This document shows positions 10,368 through 21,200 of a DNA stretch of 64,000 nucleotides, one piece after another. Position 1 is the first letter of the stretch, and each line of letters opens with the position of its first letter. Origin of the DNA: Lolium rigidum. Taxonomy: Eukaryota > Streptophyta > Magnoliopsida > Poales > Poaceae. The DNA is taken from assembly GCF_022539505.1 (NCBI RefSeq), contig NC_061514.1:329017090-329081089 (forward strand), written 5' to 3'. The notes beneath the pieces were generated by a model. The model was not told where the DNA came from, ran no database searches, and saw nothing but the letters and a program-made list of their open reading frames with translations. Made by a program: the position numbers and the translations under genes.

Positions 10368-10641
10368 GCACCTTCACCCTCTATTTGTAGGGGGCGGCGG
10401 GGTGGGTTTGACGAGCCCCGTATTCTGCCGATACGGGTCAGCCCAAATACGGAGCCTGCTATACGGCCCATTTCGTCCTCACCCCTATCCCGCCGAAATA
10501 ATACGGGGTACCAGCGTTTTGAGAGGTCTGTTAGATATGCTCTAAGCAAGCACGGGATGGTGAAGCAAGTTTGGACGTGCACTGATAAATAATCTGCGAG
10601 CGAATCAATCCGTGTGACAGCAGTAACTACAGAATTAAAGG

Positions 10642-10668
10642 CGCATGAAGCATGTACGGCTTCATGCG
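10642..10668. repeat. Perfect 10-bp stem hairpin
   Basis: CGCATGAAGC and its exact complement GCTTCATGCG are separated by a 7-base loop. It lies between the Harbinger element and the Tourist MITE. No associated gene is seen. Confidence 0.6.
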
Positions 10669-10727
10669 ACTAATTAATCTTGATCAATACTAGTAATTAA
10701 GCTGCTGAATTTCCGGGTGGAACTTAA

Positions 10728-11011
10728 GAGCAATTTCAATAGTATAGCCAACTGTTGGCTATAACAAGATGTCATATCATTTGTAGTCATCATATAGCTA
10801 ACATGTACAATAGTTGGCTATAAGAATGTAGTACTTTACTAATATATGGCCCACCTTTCACTCTCACAAGGTGCCTAGGAGCACGTGCAAGAGCTGGCTA
10901 TTACATAGTAGTCCACCTCCCTTCTCTCTCCTCTTCTCTCTCCTCCAACTCATCTAAAATATATTATTTAATGTTTTATATTCAGCTGACTGGACTCTAT
11001 TGTACTTGCTC
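10728..11011. mobile_element. Tourist MITE (PIF/Harbinger type)
   Basis: The left end GAGCAATTTCAATAGTATAG and the complement of the right end, GAGCAAGTACAATAGAG, are typical Tourist termini. The element is flanked by TAA on both sides (10725-10727 and 11012-11014). It is 284 bp long and has no coding capacity. Internal GTTGGCTATA repeats appear near 10751 and 10813. Confidence 0.8.
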
Positions 11012-11203
11012 TAAGGCCTTGTTTTCCGGCTGGCTCAGCAACCGCTCGTTTCCAGTCGAATCAGAAAACAGGAACACACGTCCAATCAGTCACCGAACGA
11101 ACGACTACACTAAACGCTCCCCACGCACACAAAAGAAAAGAAAAAGATAAAGGAAACAGAAGTCACGCAACGCACGCCCTCACTAAACGCTCCCAACTCT
11201 TTA

Positions 11204-11445
11204 GGGGTGTGTTTGGTTGGTGCCCACACTAGCCCTACCAAATATTTGGCAAGAGTTGGCTGCCAATATTTTGGTCAAGAAATCCTTGGTCCACATTTGG
11301 CCAATTATTTGGCAAGAATCTGTGAGTGAAAAGGCTAGACATCTATTGGCAGCCAAAATATTGGCTACAAACCAAACAATGAGCAATACTTCATGGGCAG
11401 CCAATTTTTTGGCGTGGCTACTTGGGGAACCAAACCAAACATACC
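11204..11445. mobile_element. MITE with GGTGTGTTTGGTT-type inverted ends
   Basis: The left end GGGGTGTGTTTGGTTGG pairs imperfectly with the complement of the right end, GGTATGTTTGGTTTGG. The inner sequence repeatedly uses TTTGGC and GCCAA motifs in opposite orientation, making a long imperfect foldback of about 240 bp. The target-site duplication is not clean (TTA and ATA), so the superfamily is uncertain. Confidence 0.6.
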
Positions 11446-14400
11446 ATAGATCCCCCATTTTCTCCGCCCACGCGACCGCTCGCCTCCGCCGCTGCAGCAG
11501 AGACACGCACCGACCATGCGCGCGCTCTGCAAGGGTTACGTTTCGGTCTCTAATTGCCGGCTGTTGCCCGTAGGTATAATAATATTATTGTTCCATTCCA
11601 GGAATTACGATTAAATTAAATAATGAATGAACCAAAACCATTACTTACGTTGCGTTGCGCTGCGCGGGTCCTCGCCGTAAGCTGCAGCAATCCTTTTCTT
11701 CTCCCCTCCATTTCAATACACACTACTACATCGGTAATAATCAACTACAGTAATAAACTAAAACCATTTTTTTTTGATATATAAACTTAAAAGTTTTACT
11801 CGCGCGCGCTTCTGACTGGATCACATTTCTGCACGTACGTCCGACATGATGAGGACGTTTGCTTTTTTACTTATTTTTAAGTGCCACTGCTACTGTACAT
11901 ACAATACGTACTCAGTTTGGAGGGAGCCAGCGTGAGGTCGCTGACCTCCATCGCCTTCTCTCGCGCACACGTCTCTGCCACGTAATCCATCAATTCTTTT
12001 CTTCTCTTTTTTCTCTCGCACGTACGTACAAAACCAACCCAGCCAGCCTGTATATATTTTCCACACTTCTCCAGATCATCACATCCCAAATAAATGCATG
12101 CGCACCTATCTTCACATCTTCTTTTTATAAATATACATACAAACATCACTTGGAGGACGCCGGCGAGGCAGGGGCGTCCGAGCTCGCGCGCGGCAACGAC
12201 CTTGGAGGTTCCCGTGGACGAGCATCGGCTCCCAAGGAACTTGAATCTATGACGAGGTCCAGCCGTACCACGTGATGGTTGGGCGTCATCGTGCTCGACG
12301 CCCGGCCGGCAGAATAACCGCTAGGTTAAGCAACAGTTCGGTGAGGGAGTTAGGTCACAGGAGGTCAGAAGAATTCCGCCCTCCGTGCGCCCCGGTGTTA
12401 CTACACAGGGCCACCGTCGTGGAGAGCCGCGAACTCGCCACCCCCCGCGGGGGAGTAGATAGGGTTTGCGCAGCGAGGCGCGGGAGGGCTACGTCCGAGG
12501 GGGAAGCGAGCGGAGAGACGGCACCTGATCTTTTCCGACGAGTGGAGGCGGCTTGGGGGTCCAGAGTAGACGCTGGAGGGAGGATTGGGTACGGCGGCCG
12601 GCGGCCTGGCTCGTCTTGTGAGAGAAAGGGAGGCGAGGTGAGTTGACTGTCCGGTGCTTGCGTGGATTTTCGTTTTCCTTCTCTCTTTTTCAGGTCCATG
12701 TGGTGTGTTTGTTCGGGTGGGTGGATACGTGAACCTAAGTTCCTGGCTACATGAACTTCGGTCCTTAGAAAAGGGACCGCATAACTTTGGAATTACACAC
12801 TTTTCGGGTGTCCTTAATGCCAAGGTATAGTTCTAGATCGATTTCAACAAATTTTACCATTTTTTAAAAATTCATCACTATCTAACTCTAATTTTATTTA
12901 GAAAAATGGTTACATGCCATAGGTAAACACCACGGAAATTGTGCCGCCCATACTCACAATCCACTAAGTAATCGTTGCAATCTAACTGCGACATCCATTT
13001 CAGTGTGCCCAACTTATTTTGGTTAATTTGGCGAGAACACGTCAACGATTCGTAATGTTGCTGATCCCAACAAGTACCGGATAGAACCGAGATCTTGTCT
13101 CCTGCAAACTATAGGTTCTGGCCCTCGTCCGAGCGTGGCGATCGGGGTACATCAGACCTTTCTTGTCAAGTTGTAGCGGTCCACCATGTTAAAAACCTTA
13201 GTTGATTGGTGTTGAGTCCTAAAGTGAGTACATAAGATTACTGGTGAATAATAAAATCTAGAGAGCTTTGGTATTAGATGGTTTCAGGCGTAGCTTCATG
13301 TGTTCCCATGTTCTATAGCATGCCAAGCGAAAAAACACAAGCTTTTCATACAAAGTGGTGATTCGATATGTGACTTCAGTTACGACATCTCCGATCTCTC
13401 GCAGCCGACATGGGCATAGCCATGGGCCTCACCAAGCTCCGGAGCATCTTCGTTGTTACCTCTCACATAAATCACATTAAAACTGCACAACCCCTAGGTG
13501 AAAAATCTAGGATCAAGTATGTGTTGACAATTTTTGTTGTTGTCCAAGAAAGTGAGCAAAAGAGAGATTGCATGACATCTTTTGGTAGGGTTCAATGAGA
13601 AAGGAAGAAGCAAGTAGGGAAGCGAAGTATGTTAAATCCCTCGAGTTGCGCAATGTATATAATGGGTGGTCGCGGTGGCCCACCTAGGGTTACGGTGTGG
13701 GGGCTTAAGGTTAGGCCGCTCCAAAGTTTTCCTACACTTAGAGAACTAGAAAGGACAAGTTAGTCCAAGAATAACATGAAGGATATATTATTCAATACTC
13801 AATTAAATCTTGTTTTGTTTCTCTAACTATATATAGGGAAGAATTTGAGTTGATCTTTGCTGAAGATATGTATAGCTTGTGGGTACAGTATATTGTAACC
13901 CGTTTTGTGTAGGTCATTGGTTGGTTTACACCGCCGGCCATGTCGTCGTCGGCCTTATGCATATTTTTTTCATTTGCCTATATTTTATAAAACAACAAAT
14001 GTTAGTCCCAAGTATAGGTATTGTCCAATCCTACTGTGTAGTGGGTCCAATGAAGCAGGACGCCCTACGCCTTGTTACATTCATGCATGCTCGACAAGGT
14101 CTCACTCAGAGCTGACGACAACGTGCGAGGCCACGTATGACGAGACATGAGCGATCTTGCTGGAGGAGGACACCATGCACGTATGATACTCCCTCCGGAT
14201 TAATCGAACAATTTGTTGAGTGAAATAAAAGGAGTAAACCACTTATATTGAGTTCAATTCATATTAGCTTGGTCGTTTAGGAGCACTGGAATTGGACTTT
14301 TCATGTGCTTGTCATGGACCTCGTTTTACTCTCTCCGCAATTAAACCCTGACCATGAGTTAATATGGCTGAGCCAATGCATTGGTATTCCCGAGGTTACA

Positions 14401-14560
14401 GGAGAGATTAGTGGGATTTATTAGGCAGAGATTAATTTTTTTTCTTGAAATGAGGCAGAGATTAATTGATTAGGAGCCAATCAAGTGCGTATCCGGCCGC
14501 TCAGCTCCTAGAGATTAATTAGGAGCGCTATGACTGGTGAAGCGGTTTTGGGTTAGGATC
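11446..14560. other. Intergenic DNA, no gene supported
   Basis: A GC-rich stretch at 12150-12660 gives reading frames up to 138 codons on both strands, but the peptides are R/P/G-rich without recognisable domains. One Stowaway terminus (TACTCCCTCCGGATTAATCG) is at 14188-14207 with no clear partner. The rest is AT-rich and featureless to the eye. Confidence 0.4.
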
Positions 14561-16384
14561 GGTGACGTGCCAACGTTTGAGCCGTGTGATTCGGTTTACC
14601 TGGACGGTGGTGATTCGTCCCAACGGGGTTAGCTCAGCACACTCCAGATCAATCTCCAGCATTCTCGGCGGATCCCTGTTCTCCATCTCGCGTGCGTGCG
14701 TGCGTCCTCTCCCCTCCGCCGCCGACCAAGTTCCCAACCAACCCTGTGTTGCTCACCGGAGCCTTGACGCTCGCCGGCCTCCCTCGCCCCGCCGTCTTCT
14801 CTCCGGCCCCGGGTCAAATCCCCTACATCCGCCGCGCGCCATCCCCACGCCTTCAATCCCACTCCCGCGCCCAAACCCTAGCGTCGCCCTTGCCGGCCGC
14901 GCGCCATCGACGACGAACAAGACCGCCCTAGTGCTGCTGCTTCTGCTCCTCCCCGGCCTCCTATGCAATATGGCTGGCTGGGCCCCATCACCGGCGGTCA
15001 GGTCCGGCGGCAAGGAGGCCGACCTGCTTGTCGCCTCCAACGTCAACAACGACGACGGACTGGTGTTGTCCGCCCCGCTGTGGGTGCGCCGGTGTGTACG
15101 CAGGTGGGGATGATGGGGTGTTCTTCCCAGACCACCCCGCGCGACCTGGTACCCTCCACTACCTCCCTGCCTCGACCCGCACTTCCTCCTCCGCACCCTA
15201 CCGACCGACTGGAAACGAGGAGGGGAGGTGCACAGTAAAAGGGCCTCCATTTTCTGCACCGGCGCGTGACTGGGCGGTTCCGGCGGCCGCCACGGCACAA
15301 GGAGATGCGGCTGCTGCACCTCTACCTCGAACAAGAAGGGGGGCCTGTGCAGAGGCCCTTCAAGGGCTTGCAGCTCTGAGGTACGGACTCTTTTCCGGAG
15401 ATGATGCTGCACCGATTTCAACAAGCATAGTGGTTCGCCCATCAGGCAAGAGTCCATCTCCTTAATTGGAGAATCCATTTCCTTCATTGGACAAGTCTTG
15501 CGTGTTAATTATTAGGATATATCATGTGCTAGCTAGTACTACGCAAGTTTATCTTAGCTGCATTAGTACATCCCTTATGGACACATGTGGTGTTCAGTTA
15601 TTACACTCTGATGATTAAGGTTACATCTGGACAATGGATAGTAAATAAGATTATTGGTTGGTTCTTGTTTATATGTGCTACTAGACAAGAGTTAAGGCGA
15701 GCTGTCGGGATCGGCGGACAACGGCATGGTGTCGCGCTGCTCGCGGTTGAGGTGTTGCCGGCTTGCGTTGGTCCGCCCAGGCAGCGAGCTCTCATGGCTG
15801 CAAGTTGTACTGCCATATTAGTTTCTGAACTATGTCTATTTCCACTGTCAGTTCTTATTCAGTTTCAGTCAAAGCTGAATACTACTGTTTAGATGGTACC
15901 AACATGTTTTCAGATGTAAACAGCAGACACAGCTACATACCCTGGATCGCCTAAGTAGTAAGTACAGGGGCACCAATTTGTTGTCAAAATTTTGTGTGGA
16001 CATGCTTCTATGGATTTTTTCAGCTGCAATCATTTTGCAAATTAATTCGAGTCATATTCATATGTGCTAGACACTCCTCACTTTGTTCGAAATCGTGTCT
16101 ATGTTTACATGAAAAAAAAAATCTTCTGCACTATATATGTAGATATATCATGGGTGCAGATTTATTGGAGCATTCATATTTGGTTCTAATATAAACCGTC
16201 GGAAAGAATTTTATATCCATCATAATATTGATGTACAAGAGTCTATGTTGCATACATATTTTAACATTCGAGTTCAACAATATCACTTGATCGATATTTT
16301 CACAGTATGTAAGTGTTAGTCGCAATAGGCAGATCTCTTGGTTAAGTCGATATTCTTTTAAATTACTTTTGCAATATCCATGGT

Positions 16385-16687
16385 AGGTTGACTTACAAGA
16401 ATGTTCCTACTTGGCGCACAGACTTGTGTAGGTCTGCTTCTGTTGCAATCTTTAATAAATGTTCAGATTATGATTTAGATTTCTGATGTCTAGTTATTCT
16501 CATGCAGGGTGTCAGAGCATCCCCATTGTTCTCGGTGGTAACAAGGTTGATGTCAAAAAGACGTAGGTTAAAGGCAAACAAGTCATTACACAAGACGGAG
16601 AACCTGCAGTGCTACGAAATCTCTGCCAAGAGCAACTACAACTTTGAGAAGCCCTTCCTTTACCTTGCAAGGAAGTTGGCTGGGTAA
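16385..16687 (+). pseudogene. Ran GTPase gene fragment, two exons with intron
   Basis: Exon 1 (16385-16431) reads RLTYKNVPTWRTDLC, the Ran segment just before the NKxD nucleotide-binding motif. An intron follows with GT at 16432 and ATGCAG ending at 16507. Exon 2 (16508-16683) contains [13 protein letters not shown] (the NKxD guanine-specificity motif) and, in another frame, [15 protein letters not shown] (the SAK motif) and LARKLAG. It ends at a donor-like GG|GTAATT where Ran genes also have an intron. Two frameshifts (near 16512 and 16600) and an in-frame TAG near 16566 show that it is not functional. Introns are retained, so it is copied or captured genomic DNA rather than a retrocopy. The G1-G3 part of Ran and the C-terminal acidic tail are missing. 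Confidence 0.85.
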
Positions 16688-18037
16688 TTTTCTTCACTCC
16701 TCAATAGCTACAATAACGTCCAATGACGACGGCAGGCTGGTGCTGTCCACCCCGCTGCGCACCTGGCACCCTCCACCACCTCCCTGCCGGGTGGCCGTGC
16801 CTCCTCGACACCTCACCGGCTCGAAAGGGGAGGTGAAGAGGAAAATGGCGTCCTTTGTCTGCACCGAGCAGTACCCGTGTCGCGACAGCACGAAGAGATG
16901 CGGGCTGTTGCACATCTACGTCGGCCAGGAAGGAGGGCCTGACCAGGATGCTGGTTGAGAGGCATGATGGTTCGGTCGTTCGCTCCAGGGCGGAGGCCCT
17001 TTAGGGGCTTGTCAGGTACGGAGTACTTTCTGGCGTTGATGTTGTGCCAGCTTATGCATACTGATTTGCAATCTGATGTAGCAGCTAGATGCTGCTACTG
17101 GGACTAGGACTAGGATGTGTGTCTGCTGTAGTAGTAGTAGGCTAGAATCCATCTTCTTAATTGGAGAAGTCACACATGTTATGAGGATAAGGTTACATCA
17201 CGATTAAGTAAATACGATTGGTTAGTTCTTGTTTATGTGCTACTAGTTGAGAGTTAAGGCGAGCTGCCGAGATCGGCGGATGGCGGCATTGTGTCGTGCT
17301 GCTCGCGGTTGAGGAGTTGCCGGCTTGTGTTGGTTCGCCGAGGCAGCGAGCTCTCAGCTCTGCCTCTGGCAGCAAGTTGTACTGCCCTATTAGTTTCTGA
17401 ACTGTATCCTATTGCATTATCGGTTCTTATTCAGTATGAGTCAAAGCTGAATACAAGATGTAAAGAGCAGACACAGCTACATACCCTGGATTGATGTCAA
17501 ACTTTTGTGTGGACAAGCTTCTATGGATTTTTTCAGCTGCAATCATTTTTCAAATGATTTCGAGTCTGATTCATATTTGCTATACACTCCTCACTTTCTT
17601 CAAATTCATGTCTATGTTTACCTGAAAAAAATAATCTTCTGCACTATATATGTAGATATATCATGGGTGCAAATTTATTGGAGCACTCATATTTGGTTCT
17701 AATATAAACCGTCGGAAAGATTTTTATATCCATCATAATATTGATGTACAAGAGCCTACGTTGCATACATATTTTAACATTCGAGTTCAACAAAATCACT
17801 TGATAGACATTTTCACAGTATATATATTGCCACTAATTATTTTTGTATATTGAATGCTCATTACATTTTACATAAAGTTGACTACTTTTGAAGTAAATCG
17901 TAGCATATTTACTTTTATTGATATAATTCATTTACTTAGCATGGAGATTAAAATTGAACGTGTGCAGTGAAGAATGTTTCTCATTTGCCCCTATAGATTA
18001 TGCTTCAGAGTTCTGATGTCTAGTTATTCTCATGCAG

Positions 18038-18164
18038 GGTGTGTGAGAGCAAACAAGTCACATTCCACAATACGGAGAACCTGCAGTGCTACGAAGTCTC
18101 TGCCAAGAGAAACTACAACTTTGAGAAGTCCTTCCCTTACCTTGCAAGGAAGTTTGCTGGCTAA
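18038..18164 (+). pseudogene. Second Ran GTPase exon fragment, internally deleted
   Basis: Following TTATTCTCATGCAG, the same acceptor as the upstream copy, the sequence reads [10 protein letters not shown] and later [15 protein letters not shown] and LARKFAG. About 20 codons including the NKxD motif are deleted between VCE and KQVTFH. The donor seen in the first copy (GG|GTAATT) is GG|CTAATT here, so the splice site is lost. The preceding exon (RLTYKNVPTW) is reduced to a degenerate remnant near 17970. Confidence 0.8.
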
Positions 18165-18200
18165 TTTTCTTCACTCGTCAATGGCTCCAATAACGTCCAG

Positions 18201-21200
18201 AGGTGAGGCCCAATATATCCCCTTGGTCAATTCTTGCTTTTTTCTGTTGGATTTCAGAACTTTAATGATTCCTTTTATTTGTTACCCCTTTGCGTTCCTC
18301 CAGATTTTGGAGAATTTCAAGATTTGGAGTTTTGGATGTGCCTCAGGTGATTCCTCCCATTTTTGCACCTCTATATGTGCATATATATGTTGTTATTATG
18401 TTCCTTGTATTTGACTAGCAGGACAATAATGCTGCACTTATTGTGTTCTAGGTCATCTTCCTCAACCTGATGCACTTTGCACATGTACAGCAACGGCCAC
18501 ATCCACTGAGATAAAGCTGTTGCCGGCACCTCTCCTCTCACAGGGAGATTATATGTTCATGCCTCTGTCCACATTGGCACATTTTATGATTTGATGCATG
18601 ATATATGGTAATGTTTTTTGCCTATCCTAATCTAATGTCTAACTGTCGGTTAAGTGCTAACATTTCATTCGTTAGTAGAAGGTTGCTGCCCAAGTCAATT
18701 TTGCTCTTTCAGTTTTTACATTAGCTGCACAATTGTGGTGGCTTTTACTCACCGTTCTCTTCTGTCACATGACAGTTTTGACGGGATTATCAGATGTTTG
18801 TCCTTGTTAAATCTGAAATGCATTTGTTTTGAGATTGTGCCGTTCTAAAGATATCTTGAGAAATGCATTTTCCATGCAGCTATACAAAAAGATATTGGCA
18901 TATTTGCTATGTGCATTTTATCTGAAATGCATTTGTTTTGAGATTGTGCCGTGATATAGATCTCCTTTTTCTTAAAATTTTCGTGTTTGTACATTTTTCT
19001 GATTCAAAATGAATTAATTACGAATTTTATAAGGTTGCATATTTCCTAAAAATTCGGAAAGCAGGGGTAACGATGACTGAAACTTAACTGGCCAAGATGA
19101 CCATTACAGAGCACTTTACAGCTGTTCTAAGATTCCGAGTATGTACTACTGCATTTTTAGAGACTGGTATTCAGTTCTAAACTTGTTTTAAACATCATGT
19201 AAAGATATGGTACTAGCAGATGGTATTGACATCGGCAAGTGCTCACAGGGAAAGGGTATGCAGCTAATTTCTGCAAAACCAAAACCGAACCTGACACCTA
19301 TTTGTAGGCTAAGATAATTTGGTTGCCTAAATATACCTAAAACTGAACCCTGCTATCTCTAACCAAACCACTTAAATTTCTGCATATGTGTGCTTACAAA
19401 CAGCAGTACATGTGCTTCTAGGCTTGCACACACAAGCAATAATGAATAATGAATCTATTAGTTCCTTAACCAAAAGTGAAGTGGTACAGCAGCAGATAAG
19501 CAACAGAAATCTTCCATAAAAGAAAGGTTCTAAGCATGGCGTGGTCACTACCAGCTATACCTGCACGAGTGGGTGCCTAGATCAGGTTCTGGATGGGTTG
19601 GCCTCGTAGTCTCCCAATGTGGCCTCGCTGATTGATTCTGGCGGCCAGTCGCAGACTCCGGCGACGGCTCCGGCAACTTCCTGGTCTTCTCCTCCCTGGA
19701 TCTAGGCATGCTGGAAAATCCTCAACTCTCTCCAGTAAATGCCCTCCAACTCTAGGTTGCAACCGTCGCGGATGTTCTTGGTTCCTGGGGTGGCGGTGAC
19801 TCCATGTATAAGGTGTTCTGTAGTTTGCTATGTGGTGTGATGGGGAATATTAACACTAGTTGGTCATGTCTTGTGAAGTCTAATGCGGTTTCCTGGATAT
19901 TTAGATGTTGCTAGATATTTATCTCTTGTTAGTTTATGTGTGAACTAAAACTAGCTAGTTATACTACATGTTGCCTCTTTGATTCGACCAAACTAAGTCA
20001 AGATATGTACCCGTTTCGATATAAGCGTGGCAAAAAGGGCAGGGTTGATAATTTGAATAAGTAAATTTAATATTTTTATCATTCACCTCTCTTGTCTAGA
20101 AAATATTATCTCTGTTTGGAGGCTTATTGAGTATTTTTTTAGGGATTTTAACGCAGCCATTTCTTAGTGAATTTTAAATAATGCTCAAGAGTACAAAATG
20201 TCTTTATTACAAACAGGGATGTTACACATGCCTTCTGAAAAATTCAATTCTTGATTTTGTCCGGCTTAGCTAGTCGATTGTGTATAGTTCATTTGTGTTA
20301 GATTTGCCTGACTTTGCATGGTTGTAATTAGAACTTGAAACTTTGTTACTAAATCTGACGCTCATCTTTTGCAATGATTGGAATGATTTGTTGTAGGTTC
20401 TATCTAGCGTAACTTGTTGATAGGTTTACATACATACCAATTCTTTCTTGAATTGTTTCCTTTCTGTAACCTAGAGCATAGTTTTTTTTAGTTTGGAGGT
20501 GTCAATATTTCCTTAGATTTGTTGTTGGCTGAATATTATTGTGTTTCCTCGTTTAGTGTTGCCTTGTGTTGCGTATGAATGACCCCGAGTTACTAGGAAC
20601 TCCTTTTCTTGTCAACATTCAAACCTTGACCTAATTTCTTGTCTTTGTGTGTTGTGACTTTCCCGGTGAAGAAAAGATCAAGTACTTCATCCATGTAGTT
20701 CCGTAGCAGTCGAAGTTAATTTTAATTCCTATTGAACTTCAGCTTTTCAATCTATGGTCTCTGGTTGGCATATGCGCATAATCTTGTGCAACTAGAATTT
20801 TTTATATTCCGGTAAAATTCCTGTATATTATTATCACTTCTGTTTACATCAATTTTTTTGAAAACTTTACCGTAAGGGAAACCCCTACGGTGTGCTTTTG
20901 TTTCCATCATTATCTAGGGCTAATAGTCTTTTATCATATATTGAATTCTTTTTGGGTAGTCCAGAACAAGAAATAATCAAAATGATGTCTTCTTTGTAGT
21001 TAATGTTTAGCCGATGAAATAAATTTCTGCCTGGCTCACCGTCCTAAAAGAACATGCACCAAATGCTTTGAGATGTTGTCACTTGTACAACATCTTTATA
21101 TTTCCAAAAGAAGTTTGACAGAAGGGGAATCACAGGAAGTATAAATAAAAGTTTATGGATTTCCCAATATTTTATTATCTGATGGTAAAGTTATCATCTC

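Larger units (their letters stand above)
9501..10542. mobile_element. PIF/Harbinger-type transposon, complete ends
   Basis: The left end TAGCATGTCTAACATACC and the complement of the right end, GAGCATATCTAACAGACC, form imperfect terminal inverted repeats of about 18 bp. Both ends are flanked by TAA (9498-9500 and 10543-10545), the 3-bp target site usual for PIF/Harbinger. Internal arms also share CCCGTATT/AATACGGGG motifs. The 1.04-kb element carries an accessory-type reading frame (9729-10250) but no DDE transposase, so it is non-autonomous. Confidence 0.75.
14561..18200 (+). repeat. Tandem duplication of about 1.55 kb carrying Ran GTPase exons
   Basis: Three blocks recur in the same order. 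A GC-rich exon-like block is at 15030-15240 and again at 16712-16870. A block beginning GTTAAGGCGAGCTG is at 15691 and 17253 and extends through CACTATATATGTAGATATATC near 16126 and 17642. A Ran exon is at 16508 and 18038. Offsets vary from about 1530 to 1680 bp because of indels, and the copies are visibly diverged, so the duplication is older than the 4.44-kb array downstream. The first 500 bp (14561-15030) have CT-rich and CG-rich leader-like sequence and may be a 5' end of a host gene, but no protein is recognised. Confidence 0.75.

Noticed and set aside
14562..15487. GC-rich reading frames up to 244 codons on both strands
   Set aside because: Peptides are R/P/S-rich low complexity, both strands are open as expected in GC-rich leader DNA, and the duplicate at 16712-16870 does not preserve any of the frames.
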